64,000 nucleotides of DNA, from positions 248,001 to 312,000 of the forward strand of contig CP036352.1 in assembly GCA_007753915.1 (NCBI GenBank), given 5' to 3'. The first letter of the stretch is position 1. Each line of letters begins with the position of its first letter. A program made the position numbers and the translations under genes. Below the pieces are notes generated by a model, which was given only the letters and a program-made list of their open reading frames with translations, was not told the origin of the DNA and made no database searches. This document shows positions 25,180-33,984 of this stretch, one piece after another. This DNA is from Phycisphaerae bacterium RAS2 (GTDB lineage: Bacteria; Planctomycetota; Phycisphaerae; UBA1845; UTPLA1).

Positions 25180-27618
25180 ATGGCGGAAGCTGCCATGACA
25201 GCGCAGGAGAACGCAGCGAACGCAGCGAGCGGTGCGAGCGCGCCGGGTGGTGACGCGCCGCGCGGCGGGCTTCGCGCGCGGTTTGCAGGCCGCTGGCAGA
25301 TTCCCCTGCTGATCGCAGCGGTGGCGGCGCTCTATACCGGCATCACGCGCCAGGCGGCGCGCTATCGGCCGGTGAGTTTTGAGGAGCATCTTGAGCGCGT
25401 GGCTGACCTGCGCGAAGCGAACGCCCTGGGTCGAGCTGCGACGTACATCAAGTACTTGTTGAGTCAGCCGGACCGGCCTGTGGCCGAGCGGGGCGAACTG
25501 TATCGACTCTATGCCCAGATCGCGTTTCAGGCGGAGTCGTCGCTGACGGCACACGGCATCGCAAACACGAAGGCCATCATCAGCAACCTGCAGCAGGCGC
25601 GGGAGGACGGGGCAGCGCTGGCGGCGTTGGACTGGTACGCGCTGGGTGAGGCGTTTCGGTGGGCCGGTCAATGGACCGAGTCGATCGACGCGCTGGGCAA
25701 GGCGCTCGAAGCGGGCATGACGCCGGCGGATTCGATTCGTCGGAAGATCGTGGAGATGCGACTGGCGACGACCGCGCCGACCGACCCGAAGAACGTGTCG
25801 GACGTCATGGCCGTGTTGAGCGCCGCGGATGCGTCGCCGGCGAATTTCTTCTGGGCGGCGGATTTGACGATCGACCGGTTGCTGTCGGCCGGTCAGGCGG
25901 ACGAAGCGTTGAAGCTCGTGAAGCAGGCAGAAAAGCGCGTGGAGGATTCGACTGCGCAGTTGTCGGTGAGGTACCTGGAGGCATTGTGCCTTCGTGCGAT
26001 GGGGCGGCCGGATGAAGCGGAGGGACTGCTTCGGCGGATTCGCGATGAATGGACGACGCGCGACGAGTTGTGGGCGCGAACCGGCTGGCTGCTGGGGCGG
26101 TTGCAGCAGGAAGACGATCGACCGCAGATGGCGCTGGCGCTTTACGACGAAGTGCTTCGCTCGTTTGCATCCGGGGAGTTGAAATGGGCGTGCGAGCTGG
26201 GTCGTGCCGAGTGTCTGGCACGTTTGGAACGGTTTGACGCAGCGCGAGATGCATTCGAGCGCGTCATTGAGCAGCGGGGGGCGTGGGATCGCTCTCGATA
26301 CGTCACGGCGGGCGCGGTTCGATCGGCCTTGATCGTGATCGCGGAGCGATTGCGGGGCGCCGAGGCGTTTGAAGCATCGAACGGTTACTACCGTCTGGGT
26401 CTGAAGCTGACCGGACCGGAAGCCGTGGCGCAGCGGGCGCACTACACGGGTCAGGTTGCCGCGAATTGCCGGTCGCTGGGTGTGCGGGCGCGGGAGGCGA
26501 AGGACGCTCGTGTCTCGGCGAGGTGGTTTGTCGAGGCCGGCAGATTGAATCTCGCGCAGGCGGAAATCGAGACGCAAGAGCGATTTCAGGCCGAAGCGCT
26601 GGAGGCGGCGGCTGAAAATTTCGACGCGGCCGGCCAGACCGATGAAATGATTCGCGCGTTGACGAAGCTGGTGGCGCGGCACCCGACAAACGTTCGCCGA
26701 TCGGCGGGCATGTTCCGCCTCGCGCAGGCGCTGGAGGCGCAGGGTCGATACGCCGAAGCGGCGGCATCGTACCAGGAGATCATGACGGTCTATCGCCGGC
26801 TGCCGGACGCGCTGTCGTCGATGGTTCCCCTGGCGCGGTGCCTGATTCGGCAGGGTGGGGACAAGGCGCAACGCGGCGTGGCGATTCTGACGGAGATTGT
26901 GGACGACCTGGGGCCGGAGGAAGTCTTCACGCCGCGGGCGACCGAGTATCGCGAGGCGCTCTTCACGCTGGCGGAGTTCTACACGCAGGCCGACATCGCG
27001 CGGTTTCCAAATCGCGACGAGCTGGCCATCTCGCGGCTGGAGGATGCGCTGGCGCTGTATCCCGCCGCGACCGAGGCGCCGAAGTTGTTGTTTCTGCTGG
27101 GTGAATCGTATCGGCGCAGCGCGCAGCGCCTTCGCGAGTCATTGAAAAAGGAGTTGGACGCACGAACGCGGGAGGAATCGGCTCGCGCGGCGGACGACCG
27201 GTTGCGCCGCGCGGTGGAATCGTACGAGCGCATCGTGGCGCGGCTCGCCGGGCAGGACGGCAGCGCGTTGAGCGAGTCGGAGCAGCTGTACCTGCGATCC
27301 AGCTACCTGTATCGAGCGGATTGTCTCTTTGACCTCGGTGACTTCGCGGCGGCTGCCGACGGCTATCGCGAAGCGCAATGGCGGTACGAAGCGGACCCGT
27401 CGGCGGTGTCGGCGGGGGTGCAGTTGTATCACTGCTTTGTGCGGCTGGGCAATGCGAACGAAGCGAAGATGGCGCTGGCGCGGCTGGACTGGTTGCTGAA
27501 GAAGCTGCCGGAATCGGCGTTCGAGGCGCGGCGCGGCATGTCATCGAAAGCGTACTGGGAAGGACTGGTCGCGCGGCTGGAGCAGACGAGCGGCGACGTC
27601 CTGGCGGGAGTGAGGTGA
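25180..27618 (+). CDS. membrane-anchored TPR-rich protein
   Basis: An 812-residue protein with one membrane segment near residues 38-55 (WQIPLLIAAVAALYTGI) and then an almost continuous array of helix pairs with TPR-like spacing (for example ALGEAFRWAGQWTESIDALGKALEAG, RLAQALEAQGRYAEAAASYQEI, YRADCLFDLGDFAAAADGYREA). It is probably a scaffold in the periplasm or on the membrane. The stop is 3 nt before the flgN-like gene, so it may be the first gene of the flagellar locus; a flagellar role is inferred from this only. I prefer the ATG at 25180 to the GTG at 25165. Confidence 0.65.
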   Translation: MAEAAMTAQENAANAASGASAPGGDAPRGGLRARFAGRWQIPLLIAAVAALYTGITRQAARYRPVSFEEHLERVADLREANALGRAATYIKYLLSQPDRPVAERGELYRLYAQIAFQAESSLTAHGIANTKAIISNLQQAREDGAALAALDWYALGEAFRWAGQWTESIDALGKALEAGMTPADSIRRKIVEMRLATTAPTDPKNVSDVMAVLSAADASPANFFWAADLTIDRLLSAGQADEALKLVKQAEKRVEDSTAQLSVRYLEALCLRAMGRPDEAEGLLRRIRDEWTTRDELWARTGWLLGRLQQEDDRPQMALALYDEVLRSFASGELKWACELGRAECLARLERFDAARDAFERVIEQRGAWDRSRYVTAGAVRSALIVIAERLRGAEAFEASNGYYRLGLKLTGPEAVAQRAHYTGQVAANCRSLGVRAREAKDARVSARWFVEAGRLNLAQAEIETQERFQAEALEAAAENFDAAGQTDEMIRALTKLVARHPTNVRRSAGMFRLAQALEAQGRYAEAAASYQEIMTVYRRLPDALSSMVPLARCLIRQGGDKAQRGVAILTEIVDDLGPEEVFTPRATEYREALFTLAEFYTQADIARFPNRDELAISRLEDALALYPAATEAPKLLFLLGESYRRSAQRLRESLKKELDARTREESARAADDRLRRAVESYERIVARLAGQDGSALSESEQLYLRSSYLYRADCLFDLGDFAAAADGYREAQWRYEADPSAVSAGVQLYHCFVRLGNANEAKMALARLDWLLKKLPESAFEARRGMSSKAYWEGLVARLEQTSGDVLAGVR

Positions 27619-27621
27619 GTC

Positions 27622-28110
27622 ATGACAGCGACACTACATCGGGCGACGCCGCAGGGAAGCGCCGCCGAACTGGTGATGCTGCTGGAGCAGCAGCGTGCGA
27701 CGTATCGGCGATTGCGCCAGCTGGCGGAGCGGCAGCGCGTGCTGGTGGTTCAGGACGACATGCAACCGTTGTTGGCCCTGTTGGGCGAACGGCAGGGGTT
27801 GGTGGATGAGCTGATGCGCGTGCACGGTCAGTTGGCGCCGTACCGGGCCGATTGGCCGGCGACGATGCAGGGGCTGGACGGGCCGACGCGCAAGCGGGTG
27901 ACGGAAATGCTGGAAGAGGCGAACGAAGCCTTGAGCGGGATTCTGCAACGAGACAACCGGGATAGTGCCACACTAACGACACGGCGGCAGGAAACCTCGG
28001 AACGGATCTCGGCGCTGGGGCAGACGACGCGAGCGACGGCGGCCTATGCGGCGGCGCGCCGTGCAGGCCCCGGCGGGCCGGCCCGGTTCGGAACGGACGC
28101 CAGCGCATAA
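27622..28110 (+). CDS. flgN: FlgN-like flagellar export chaperone
   Basis: A 162-residue, mostly helical cytoplasmic protein. The opening AAELVMLLEQQRATYRRLRQLAERQRVLVVQDDMQPLLALLGERQGLVDEL is a FlgN-type coiled coil (length 130-160 in the family). FlgN chaperones the hook-filament junction proteins FlgK and FlgL to the export gate, and those genes are not in the window. Good ribosome binding site (GAGGTGAG). The protein ends with an Ala/Gly-rich tail. The family is poorly conserved, so the call leans partly on its place in the flagellar locus. Confidence 0.65.
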   Translation: MTATLHRATPQGSAAELVMLLEQQRATYRRLRQLAERQRVLVVQDDMQPLLALLGERQGLVDELMRVHGQLAPYRADWPATMQGLDGPTRKRVTEMLEEANEALSGILQRDNRDSATLTTRRQETSERISALGQTTRATAAYAAARRAGPGGPARFGTDASA

Positions 28111-28182
28111 AGGAAGCATTCAGCCGGCGAGCCCGCCACGGCGGATCTGTGACTTGCTCGCTGTGAGAAGAGACGCGAGACC

Positions 28183-29058
28183 ATGATCGAGCTTGCAGAG
28201 ACGACGCGCGACGCGACGGACGTGACCCAGCGGGAGCGGGAGCTGGGCGCGATCATCACGGCGTACAACGATGTGACCGAGCGATTGAAGCAGTCGCACG
28301 AGTCGCTTCAGCGCGAGGTCGCGCGCCTGCACGGCGAACTGCATCGCACGAACGAAGCACTGCGCCGCAGCGAGCGACTGGCGGCGCTGGGCGAGATGGC
28401 GGCCGGACTGGCGCACGAGATTCGCAATCCGCTGGGCGGCATCGCGTTGTATGCCTCGATGCTCTCGCAGGCGGCCGGTCGAGAAGGCGGCGCGGTCGAT
28501 GCAGCGCAGACACGCACGGCGGCGACGCGCATCGCGAACGGCGTGCGCACACTGGAGCGGTTGATCGCGGAGATTCTGGATTTCGCACAGGAGCATCGGC
28601 TGGAGCGGCAGCGCTGCCGGCTGGGCTCGGTCTTCGAGGCGCTGCGCGATGCGATGGCGCCGTGGGAAGAGCAGACCGGCGCTGTCATGGCGCTGGCTAC
28701 GGGATCGGCGGATGTCGAGGCGTGTGTCGATACGGGGCGGCTGCATCGCGTGCTGGTCAATCTTGTGATGAATGGCATGCAGGCGGCTGGTCGCGGCGGG
28801 CGCGTCGACGTGACCGCGCGGCGGGATGGTGATTCGGCGGTGATCGAAGTGGCCGACAGCGGACCGGGCATCGCGGAAGATTTGCTTCTGCGGGTGTTCA
28901 ATCCGTTCTTCACGACAAAAGACACCGGCACGGGTCTGGGGCTGGCGATTGTGCATCGCATCATCGAGGCACATGACGGCTCGATCGCGGTGTGCAATCG
29001 CGCGGGCGGCGGAGCGGTTTTCACGCTGCGGCTGCCGGACGGCGGATCGGCTGGATAG
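28183..29058 (+). CDS. cytoplasmic sensor histidine kinase (FleS/FlgS-like)
   Basis: A 291-residue kinase without membrane segments. An N-terminal coiled coil (about 30-65) leads to the HisKA motif ALGEMAAGLAHEIRNPLGG with phospho-acceptor His78, then the ATPase boxes: N box LVNLVMNGMQAAG, G1 DSGPGIAEDLL, F FNPFFTTK, G2 TGTGLGLAIVHRI. It resembles NtrB-like kinases paired with sigma-54 activators, such as FleS and FlgS in other flagellated bacteria. It probably senses a state of flagellar assembly in the cytoplasm. Its partner is the response regulator gene 129 nt downstream. Confidence 0.82.
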   Translation: MIELAETTRDATDVTQRERELGAIITAYNDVTERLKQSHESLQREVARLHGELHRTNEALRRSERLAALGEMAAGLAHEIRNPLGGIALYASMLSQAAGREGGAVDAAQTRTAATRIANGVRTLERLIAEILDFAQEHRLERQRCRLGSVFEALRDAMAPWEEQTGAVMALATGSADVEACVDTGRLHRVLVNLVMNGMQAAGRGGRVDVTARRDGDSAVIEVADSGPGIAEDLLLRVFNPFFTTKDTGTGLGLAIVHRIIEAHDGSIAVCNRAGGGAVFTLRLPDGGSAG

Positions 29059-29187
29059 ATGGCTGGCAGGAAACGCGAAACAAACCGCGGCGACATGGAC
29101 GTGGCTGCGGGAGATTTGGAATAGAAATGAAACGCGACGAACCGTGCGTGCGGAGACACGCAACGCGGCGTCGACAGAGGAGCAAAC

Positions 29188-30600
29188 ATGGCGCGAATTT
29201 GCATCGTGGACGACAAGGATGTCATGCGGGACTCGCTGACGGATATTCTCACGGCGGGCGGTCACGAGGTGGCGGCGTTCGCCGAACCGAATCAGGCGTT
29301 GATGGCGGCGACGCCGGGCCGCTTTGAAGTAATTGTGAGCGATCTGAAGATGCCGGGTATGGACGGCATCGAACTGCTTCGGTCGTTCCGGTCGCGCGGT
29401 GTCGATGCGCCGTTCGTCCTGATGACGGCGTATGCGAGCGTTTCGACGGCCGTTGAAGCGATGAAGATGGGGGCGTTTGATTACATCCAGAAGCCGTTCG
29501 AAGCCGAGGCGATTCACCTGGTCGTGGAGCGAGCGGCGTCGGTGAGTCGGTTGCGCGGTGAGAACGAAGCGTTGCGGGCCAGCCTGATGGACCTCGGCCG
29601 CGACAGCGAGCTGGTCGGTTCGAGCCGGGCGATGCGTGCAGTGCGGGCGCAGATCGAAAAGGTCGCGCGGAGCCAGGCGACGGTGCTGATCCAGGGGGAG
29701 AGCGGCACGGGCAAGGAACTGGTGGCGCGGGCGATTCACACGGCGAGCCAGCGCGCGGCGGCGCCGATGCTCTGCGTGAACTGCGCGGCGCTGTCTGCGG
29801 CGCTGCTTGAGAGTGAACTGTTCGGGCACGAGCGCGGCTCGTTCACCGGCGCGGACAAGCTGCGCAAAGGGCGGTTCGAACTGGCGACGGGCGGCACGCT
29901 GCTGCTCGATGAGATCAGCGAGGTTTCGCTGCCGGTTCAGGCGAAGTTGCTGCGCGTGTTGCAGGAGCGCGAGTTCGAGCGGGTCGGGAGCAGCGTGACG
30001 ATTCAGACCGACGTGCGTGTGATTGTGACAACCAACCGCGACCTGACGGAGTGGGTGGCGCGACGGCGGTTCCGCGAGGACCTGTTCTTCCGTGTGAGCG
30101 TGCTGCCGGTGACGCTGCCGCCGCTGCGCGATCGGCGCGAGGACATTCCTGAATTGGTCGGTCACTTCATGAATCGCATCGCGCGGCGCGAAGGCAGCAA
30201 CGCGAAATCGATCACGCCTGCGGCCCTTCGCGTCCTGGAAGCCTATCACTGGCCCGGCAACGTGCGCGAGCTGGAGAACGTCTGCGAGCGGGCGGCCGTG
30301 CTGTGCCAGGGTGACAGCATCGACGCGCCGCTGGTCGAACCGTGGCTGGCGTCGGCGAGCACGAAGGCTGACGGGGCGAATCGCCCGCTGCGACCGGGTC
30401 ACATGATGGAAGACATGGAGCGCTCGCTGATCGAGCAGACACTGGTGCGGTTCAACGGGCATCGCGAGAAGACGGCGAAGGCGCTGGGCATCGGCGTGCG
30501 CACGCTGGGCATGAAGCTCAAGCAGTGGCGCGACGAAGCGGCCTCGCAGGCCGCGGCATCGCTCGCGGCGGCGCAGGCCCCGCAACGCATCGCGGGTTGA
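29188..30600 (+). CDS. NtrC-family sigma-54 response regulator (FleR/FlgR-like)
   Basis: A 470-residue regulator with three domains. Receiver domain residues 1-120 with the phospho-acceptor Asp52 ([11 protein letters not shown]) and AYASVST / [11 protein letters not shown]+ domain from about 140 with Walker A GESGTGKE (170-177), the sigma-54 contact loop GSFTGA (217-222, canonical GAFTGA) and Walker [11 protein letters not shown]-terminal Fis-type helix-turn-helix ([22 protein letters not shown]). It should activate sigma-54 promoters when phosphorylated by the kinase encoded upstream. A consensus sigma-54 promoter lies 100 nt after its stop, before flgB. Start set by AGAGGAG before the ATG. 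Confidence 0.9.
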   Translation: MARICIVDDKDVMRDSLTDILTAGGHEVAAFAEPNQALMAATPGRFEVIVSDLKMPGMDGIELLRSFRSRGVDAPFVLMTAYASVSTAVEAMKMGAFDYIQKPFEAEAIHLVVERAASVSRLRGENEALRASLMDLGRDSELVGSSRAMRAVRAQIEKVARSQATVLIQGESGTGKELVARAIHTASQRAAAPMLCVNCAALSAALLESELFGHERGSFTGADKLRKGRFELATGGTLLLDEISEVSLPVQAKLLRVLQEREFERVGSSVTIQTDVRVIVTTNRDLTEWVARRRFREDLFFRVSVLPVTLPPLRDRREDIPELVGHFMNRIARREGSNAKSITPAALRVLEAYHWPGNVRELENVCERAAVLCQGDSIDAPLVEPWLASASTKADGANRPLRPGHMMEDMERSLIEQTLVRFNGHREKTAKALGIGVRTLGMKLKQWRDEAASQAAASLAAAQAPQRIAG

Positions 30601-30699
30601 AACGCGCGGATTCTGCGCGGCGCGGCACGATTTGCCGGTGAGCCGGCCGTTGTGTCGATAAGAACGGCAGCGGAGCGGTGTGCGTGCGCGTCGGTTGCA

Positions 30700-30715
30700 T
30701 GGCACGCCGGTTGCT
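30700..30715 (+). promoter_or_regulatory. sigma-54 (-24/-12) promoter of the flgB operon
   Basis: TGGCACG-CCGG-TTGCT matches the -24/-12 consensus at every conserved base, with exactly 10 nt between the GG and GC dinucleotides. Transcription would start near 30726, about 33 nt before the flgB ATG. The adjacent upstream gene encodes a sigma-54 activator, which makes the site biologically credible. Confidence 0.82.
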
Positions 30716-30758
30716 GAACGAGACGGTCGGGCGTGCGCCCGAAGCGTCGGAGACGCGG

Positions 30759-31214
30759 ATGAGGTTTCTCGATCAGGTGGTCGGCGGCGGGTCCATCCCG
30801 CTGCTGGAAAAGGTGCTCTCGTTCACCGAGGCGCGGAATCGGATGCTGGCGGAGAACATCGCCAACATCACGACACCGGGCTATCGAACGAAGCAGTTGG
30901 ACGTTCGATCGTTTCAGGCGTCTTTGAGGGACGCGCTGGACCGGCAGGACGCAGCCGAGCGGCGCGGCGTGGCGTCGCCGCCGCTTGAGTTGAAGGATAC
31001 GCGCGAGCTGCGGACCGGCGCGGGCGACACGCTCAACGTGACGCCGAGCACCGAACCGGCGGAGAACATTTTGTTTCACGACGGCACGAACGCACGAATC
31101 GAGCGACAGATGGCGCTGCTTGCCGAGAACACGATGATGCACCAGGCGGCCGTGGAATTGTTGAAGGCGAACATCGACGGACTGTCGAAAGCGATTCGCG
31201 GCAGAGCGATCTAG
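30759..31214 (+). CDS. flgB: flagellar basal-body proximal rod protein FlgB
   Basis: A 152-residue rod protein. The N-terminal block SFTEARNRMLAENIANITTPGYRTKQLDV is the flagellar rod/hook signature (ANI.N..TPGY), and the C-terminal ERQMALLAENTMMHQAAVELLKANI is the matching helix. FlgB joins the MS ring to the rod with FliE and FlgC. The start at 30759 lies downstream of the sigma-54 promoter; starting at 30678 would include the promoter in the coding sequence. First gene of the sigma-54 driven flagellar operon. Confidence 0.9.
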   Translation: MRFLDQVVGGGSIPLLEKVLSFTEARNRMLAENIANITTPGYRTKQLDVRSFQASLRDALDRQDAAERRGVASPPLELKDTRELRTGAGDTLNVTPSTEPAENILFHDGTNARIERQMALLAENTMMHQAAVELLKANIDGLSKAIRGRAI

Positions 31215-31219
31215 GAGCC

Positions 31220-31320
31220 ATTAGCCGTTAGCCCTTAGCGATCAGCCAGAAAGCCGTCGCCGGCGTGTTCCATCGCGTCGTGTTTGGTTGACGGCTAACA
31301 GCTAATAGCTAGAGGCTGAA
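31220..31320. repeat. two inverted heptad arrays between flgB and flgC
   Basis: Four 7-nt units (ATTAGCC, GTTAGCC, CTTAGCG, ATCAGCC) at 31220-31247 and four units of the complementary type (GGCTAAC, AGCTAAT, AGCTAGA, GGCTGAA) at 31293-31320. GTTAGCC and GGCTAAC are exact reverse complements, so the two arrays can pair around a 45-nt loop. The right array runs into an in-frame ATG at 31320 just before flgC. Confidence 0.8.
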
Positions 31321-31337
31321 TGGAGACGAGAAACCCC

Positions 31338-31739
31338 ATGTTCGGCGCATTGGACATCAGCACGAGCGGGCTTGCGGCGCAGCGGACGTGGCTGGACACG
31401 ATCTCTGCAAACATCGCCAATGCGCAGACGACGCGGCGCGCCGATGGCGGCGACGGCCCGTACCTGCGACAGGTGGCGTTGTTTTCACCGGGAGATGGCC
31501 AGGGCGGCGCGGGCGTGCACGTTGAGAAGATTGTCGAAGATTACGCGGGCAAACCGCGCGAAGTGAAGGACCCCGGGCATCCCGACGCGGATGCGCGCGG
31601 AATCGTGCGGTATCCGAACGTGGACCTCGCGACGGAAATGGTGAACGCGATGGTGGCTGTGCGGGCATACGAGGCGAACGTGACGGCGGCCGAAGCGACG
31701 AAGTCGATCGTGGCGAGCACGCTGCGACTGCTGGCGTAG
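31338..31739 (+). CDS. flgC: flagellar basal-body rod protein FlgC
   Basis: A 133-residue protein, family length. N-terminal MFGALDISTSGLAAQRTWLDTISANIANAQT carries the rod signature, and the C-terminal YPNVDLATEMVNAMVAVRAYEANVTAAEATKSIVASTL is the conserved FlgC end. It forms the proximal rod with FlgB. I use the ATG at 31338 because it matches the family N-terminus; an in-frame ATG at 31320 would add METRNP, encoded next to the repeat array. Confidence 0.9.
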   Translation: MFGALDISTSGLAAQRTWLDTISANIANAQTTRRADGGDGPYLRQVALFSPGDGQGGAGVHVEKIVEDYAGKPREVKDPGHPDADARGIVRYPNVDLATEMVNAMVAVRAYEANVTAAEATKSIVASTLRLLA

Positions 31740-31750
31740 TCGAAGTGGTC

Positions 31751-31771
31751 GCAGGGTGGGCATTGCCCGCC
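31751..31771. repeat. REP-like element (GCAGGGTGGGCATTGCCCGCC)-type copy
   Basis: One copy of the GTAGGGTGGGCA family, with the internal GGGC/GCCC dyad, 11 nt after the flgC stop and before fliE. Confidence 0.6.
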
Positions 31772-31854
31772 AATCAGTCGCGGGGCGCGTCCCCGGCGCA
31801 CGACTCGCAGGGTCGGAAAAGCCCGCCGGTCGGCTGAATGAAGGAAAGGCGTCT

Positions 31855-32196
31855 ATGTCAGATCTTGGAATCAACAACCTCGCGGGCCTGCGGCCGCTGA
31901 TCGGCGCGAGTCCGTTGAAGGAGGCCGAAGGCGTCGGCAAGGCGTCGCCGGTCGCGAAGACGGGCGCGGCGGATGGGAAGGACTTCAAGAGCTTTCTGCT
32001 CGAAAGCCTCGACAAGGTGAACGCGCTCCAGACCGAGGCGAACGAGGGCGTGCAGCGCCTGATGACGGGCGAATCGAACAACGTGTCGGAAGTGCTGACG
32101 GCCAGTCGTAAGGCGGGCATCGCGTTCGACCTGCTGATGGAAATTCGCAACAAGCTGATGGACGCGTACACGGAGATCAAGCAGATGCGGGTGTAG
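31855..32196 (+). CDS. fliE: flagellar MS-ring/rod adaptor FliE
   Basis: A 113-residue protein. After a variable N-terminus comes DFKSFLLESLDKVNALQTEANEGVQRLMTG, then SNNVSEVLTASRKAGIAFDLLMEIRNKLMDAYTEIKQMRV, the typical FliE C-terminus. FliE sits between the MS ring and the proximal rod and is the first rod substrate exported. The start at 31855 follows GGAAAGGCG; the upstream extension in frame is translated repeat sequence. Confidence 0.9.
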   Translation: MSDLGINNLAGLRPLIGASPLKEAEGVGKASPVAKTGAADGKDFKSFLLESLDKVNALQTEANEGVQRLMTGESNNVSEVLTASRKAGIAFDLLMEIRNKLMDAYTEIKQMRV

Positions 32197-32266
32197 CAGT
32201 GGCCAGTGGTCAGTAATGAGTGGTCGGTAGCCAGGGATGGGCGGTACTGACCACTAACCGCTGTCT
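32197..32266. repeat. heptad array between fliE and fliF
   Basis: Seven consecutive 7-nt units of a CAGTGGT-like consensus (CAGTGGC, CAGTGGT, CAGTAAT, GAGTGGT and so on, 32197-32245), then three units in the opposite orientation (ACTGACC, ACTAACC, GCTGTCT, 32246-32266). The array starts at the base after the fliE stop codon. Confidence 0.8.
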
Positions 32267-32299
32267 TCCCGGCGGAGCCGGGATCGGAAGCAGACGGAA

Positions 32300-33979
32300 A
32301 TGGAGTTCCTGTCGTCACAATTCAGGCAGATCGGGGAACAGCTTCGCGGCACGACGGTTTCGCAGCGCGCGGCCATCGGTCTGCTCGTGGTGGTGCTGGT
32401 CGGCGGCATGTACGGGCTGGTGCGCTGGAGCGGCCAGCCGGACTGGGTGCCGCTTCTGCCGCAATCGTTCACTCCGGAACAGATTCAGTCGATCCAGGCC
32501 TCGCTGGCCGTGGCGGGCGAACGGTCAAAGGTGGAGGGGGATCGCGTTCTCATCCAGGGGGATGACAGCCGCCGCGAGCAGTTGACGGCCATGCTGGCGC
32601 AGAGCGGCTCGTTGCCGAAGGACACGAGCCTGGGCTACGCCGCGCTGGTGAAGGCGAGCAGCGTGTTCATGGGCGATCGCAGCCGCGTGTGGATGGAGAA
32701 CCGCGGGCTGGAGTCGGAGTTGTCCGGCGTGATCGGCCGGTTCCGCGGCGTGAAAGAGGCTCATGTCTTTATCGAAGTTCCGCAGACACGGGGGTTCGCG
32801 GGCAAGTCGACGCAATCGCGAGCGAGCGTACATCTGACGCTGACGGAGGGTGAATCGCTCGACAAGCAGCGCGTGGCGGCGATTGCGAATTTCGTGGCGG
32901 GCGCCGTGAGCGGGCTGGACCCGCGCAGCGTGAAGATCACCGACGGCGCGCGGTTCTACCGTCCGCCGGAGGGCGCGGGGGACGTGTCCAACGAGTTGCT
33001 GGACATCCAGCGCCACGCCGAGGACTACCACTCTCAAAAAGTGTACGACCAATTGCGGTACATCCCCGGCGTGCTCGTGAACGTGCATGCACAACTTCGC
33101 ACGAGCGAGGAACAGATTCAGGAAAAGACCCTCGGCCCGCCCGCGGTGGACAACGAAACGTCTCGCACGGAAGAAACGCGCAGCGCGTCGGCGTCGGCCG
33201 GCCCCGGCGTGCGACCGAACCAGGGTCGCAGCATCAGCGACGGTGGGACGGGAACGTCGAACACGAAGGAAGACACCGAGACGAGTCTCAAGGGCGAGCG
33301 CGACACAAAGGTGCGCAGCACGAATCACGCCGTGGGCGTGGTGGAGAAGCTGACGGCGGCGATCAACGTACCGCGGAGTTATCTGGAGCGCATCGCGTCG
33401 GCGATGGGCGCCTCGACCGGCGGCGGCAAAAACGACGACACGCTGATCGGCAAGATCGCCGAGGCCGAGCTGCCGAAGATCCGCGCGCTGGTGAAGCCGT
33501 TGATCAACGCGACCGCGGATGAGCAGGTTGTGGTGAACTGGTATTACGACATGGTGATCCCGGAAACCAGCGCGCCGGCGACGCAGTCCACCGGCATGGT
33601 GGCGCTGGCGAAGTATTACGGCGCGCAGATCGGCGTGGGAGTGCTCGTGCTGTTCAGCCTTTTCATGCTGATGCGCATGGCGCGGCAGGGCGCCGGGGCG
33701 ATGGGGCGAGGCCGGCCCGCGCCGGCGGGTGCGTCGATCGGAGGAGGCTTTGGCGGTTTCGGCGGATATGGTGACCCGGACGGCCCGCTGCAGAAGCTAA
33801 GCGGTGGGACGATGCTGGTTGGTGAGGCGGAAGAGACGGATGCCGTGATGGAAGGCCATGAGGTGGATGAGAAGACCGTGCGGACGCACCAGATCGTGCA
33901 TCAGATCAGCCAGATGGTGCGGGAAGACCCGTCGTCGGCGGCGAACATCGTACATCACTGGTTGCAGGAAGAGAAATAG
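32300..33979 (+). CDS. fliF: flagellar MS-ring protein FliF
   Basis: A 559-residue protein with both expected membrane helices: residues 24-42 (AIGLLVVVLVGGMYGLVRW) and about 436-455 (IGVGVLVLFSLFMLMRMA). Between them are the YscJ/FliF domain (GSLPKDTSLGYAALVKASSVFMGDRSRVWMENRGLESELSGVI and VKEAHVFIEVPQ) and a FliF_C domain with a long Thr/Ser-rich loop. The C-terminal tail (EVDEKTVRTHQIVHQISQMVREDP, AANIVHHWL) is the FliG-binding segment. It forms the ring in the inner membrane around the export gate. Confidence 0.93.
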   Translation: MEFLSSQFRQIGEQLRGTTVSQRAAIGLLVVVLVGGMYGLVRWSGQPDWVPLLPQSFTPEQIQSIQASLAVAGERSKVEGDRVLIQGDDSRREQLTAMLAQSGSLPKDTSLGYAALVKASSVFMGDRSRVWMENRGLESELSGVIGRFRGVKEAHVFIEVPQTRGFAGKSTQSRASVHLTLTEGESLDKQRVAAIANFVAGAVSGLDPRSVKITDGARFYRPPEGAGDVSNELLDIQRHAEDYHSQKVYDQLRYIPGVLVNVHAQLRTSEEQIQEKTLGPPAVDNETSRTEETRSASASAGPGVRPNQGRSISDGGTGTSNTKEDTETSLKGERDTKVRSTNHAVGVVEKLTAAINVPRSYLERIASAMGASTGGGKNDDTLIGKIAEAELPKIRALVKPLINATADEQVVVNWYYDMVIPETSAPATQSTGMVALAKYYGAQIGVGVLVLFSLFMLMRMARQGAGAMGRGRPAPAGASIGGGFGGFGGYGDPDGPLQKLSGGTMLVGEAEETDAVMEGHEVDEKTVRTHQIVHQISQMVREDPSSAANIVHHWLQEEK

Positions 33980-33984
33980 ACGAG

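Noticed and set aside
25030-26871. A 613-codon open frame on the minus strand under the TPR gene
   Set aside because: Same reason: Arg-rich product with no motif, opposite a gene with clear TPR helices.
30628-30640. GGCACGATTTGCC just after the regulator gene as a sigma-54 promoter
   Set aside because: Only 8 nt between GG and GC; the site at 30700 has the right 10-nt spacing.
28120-30705. An 861-codon open frame on the minus strand across the histidine kinase and response regulator genes
   Set aside because: It is the antisense shadow of two clear, motif-complete genes in GC-rich DNA; its product is Arg/His/Gln-rich and fits no family.
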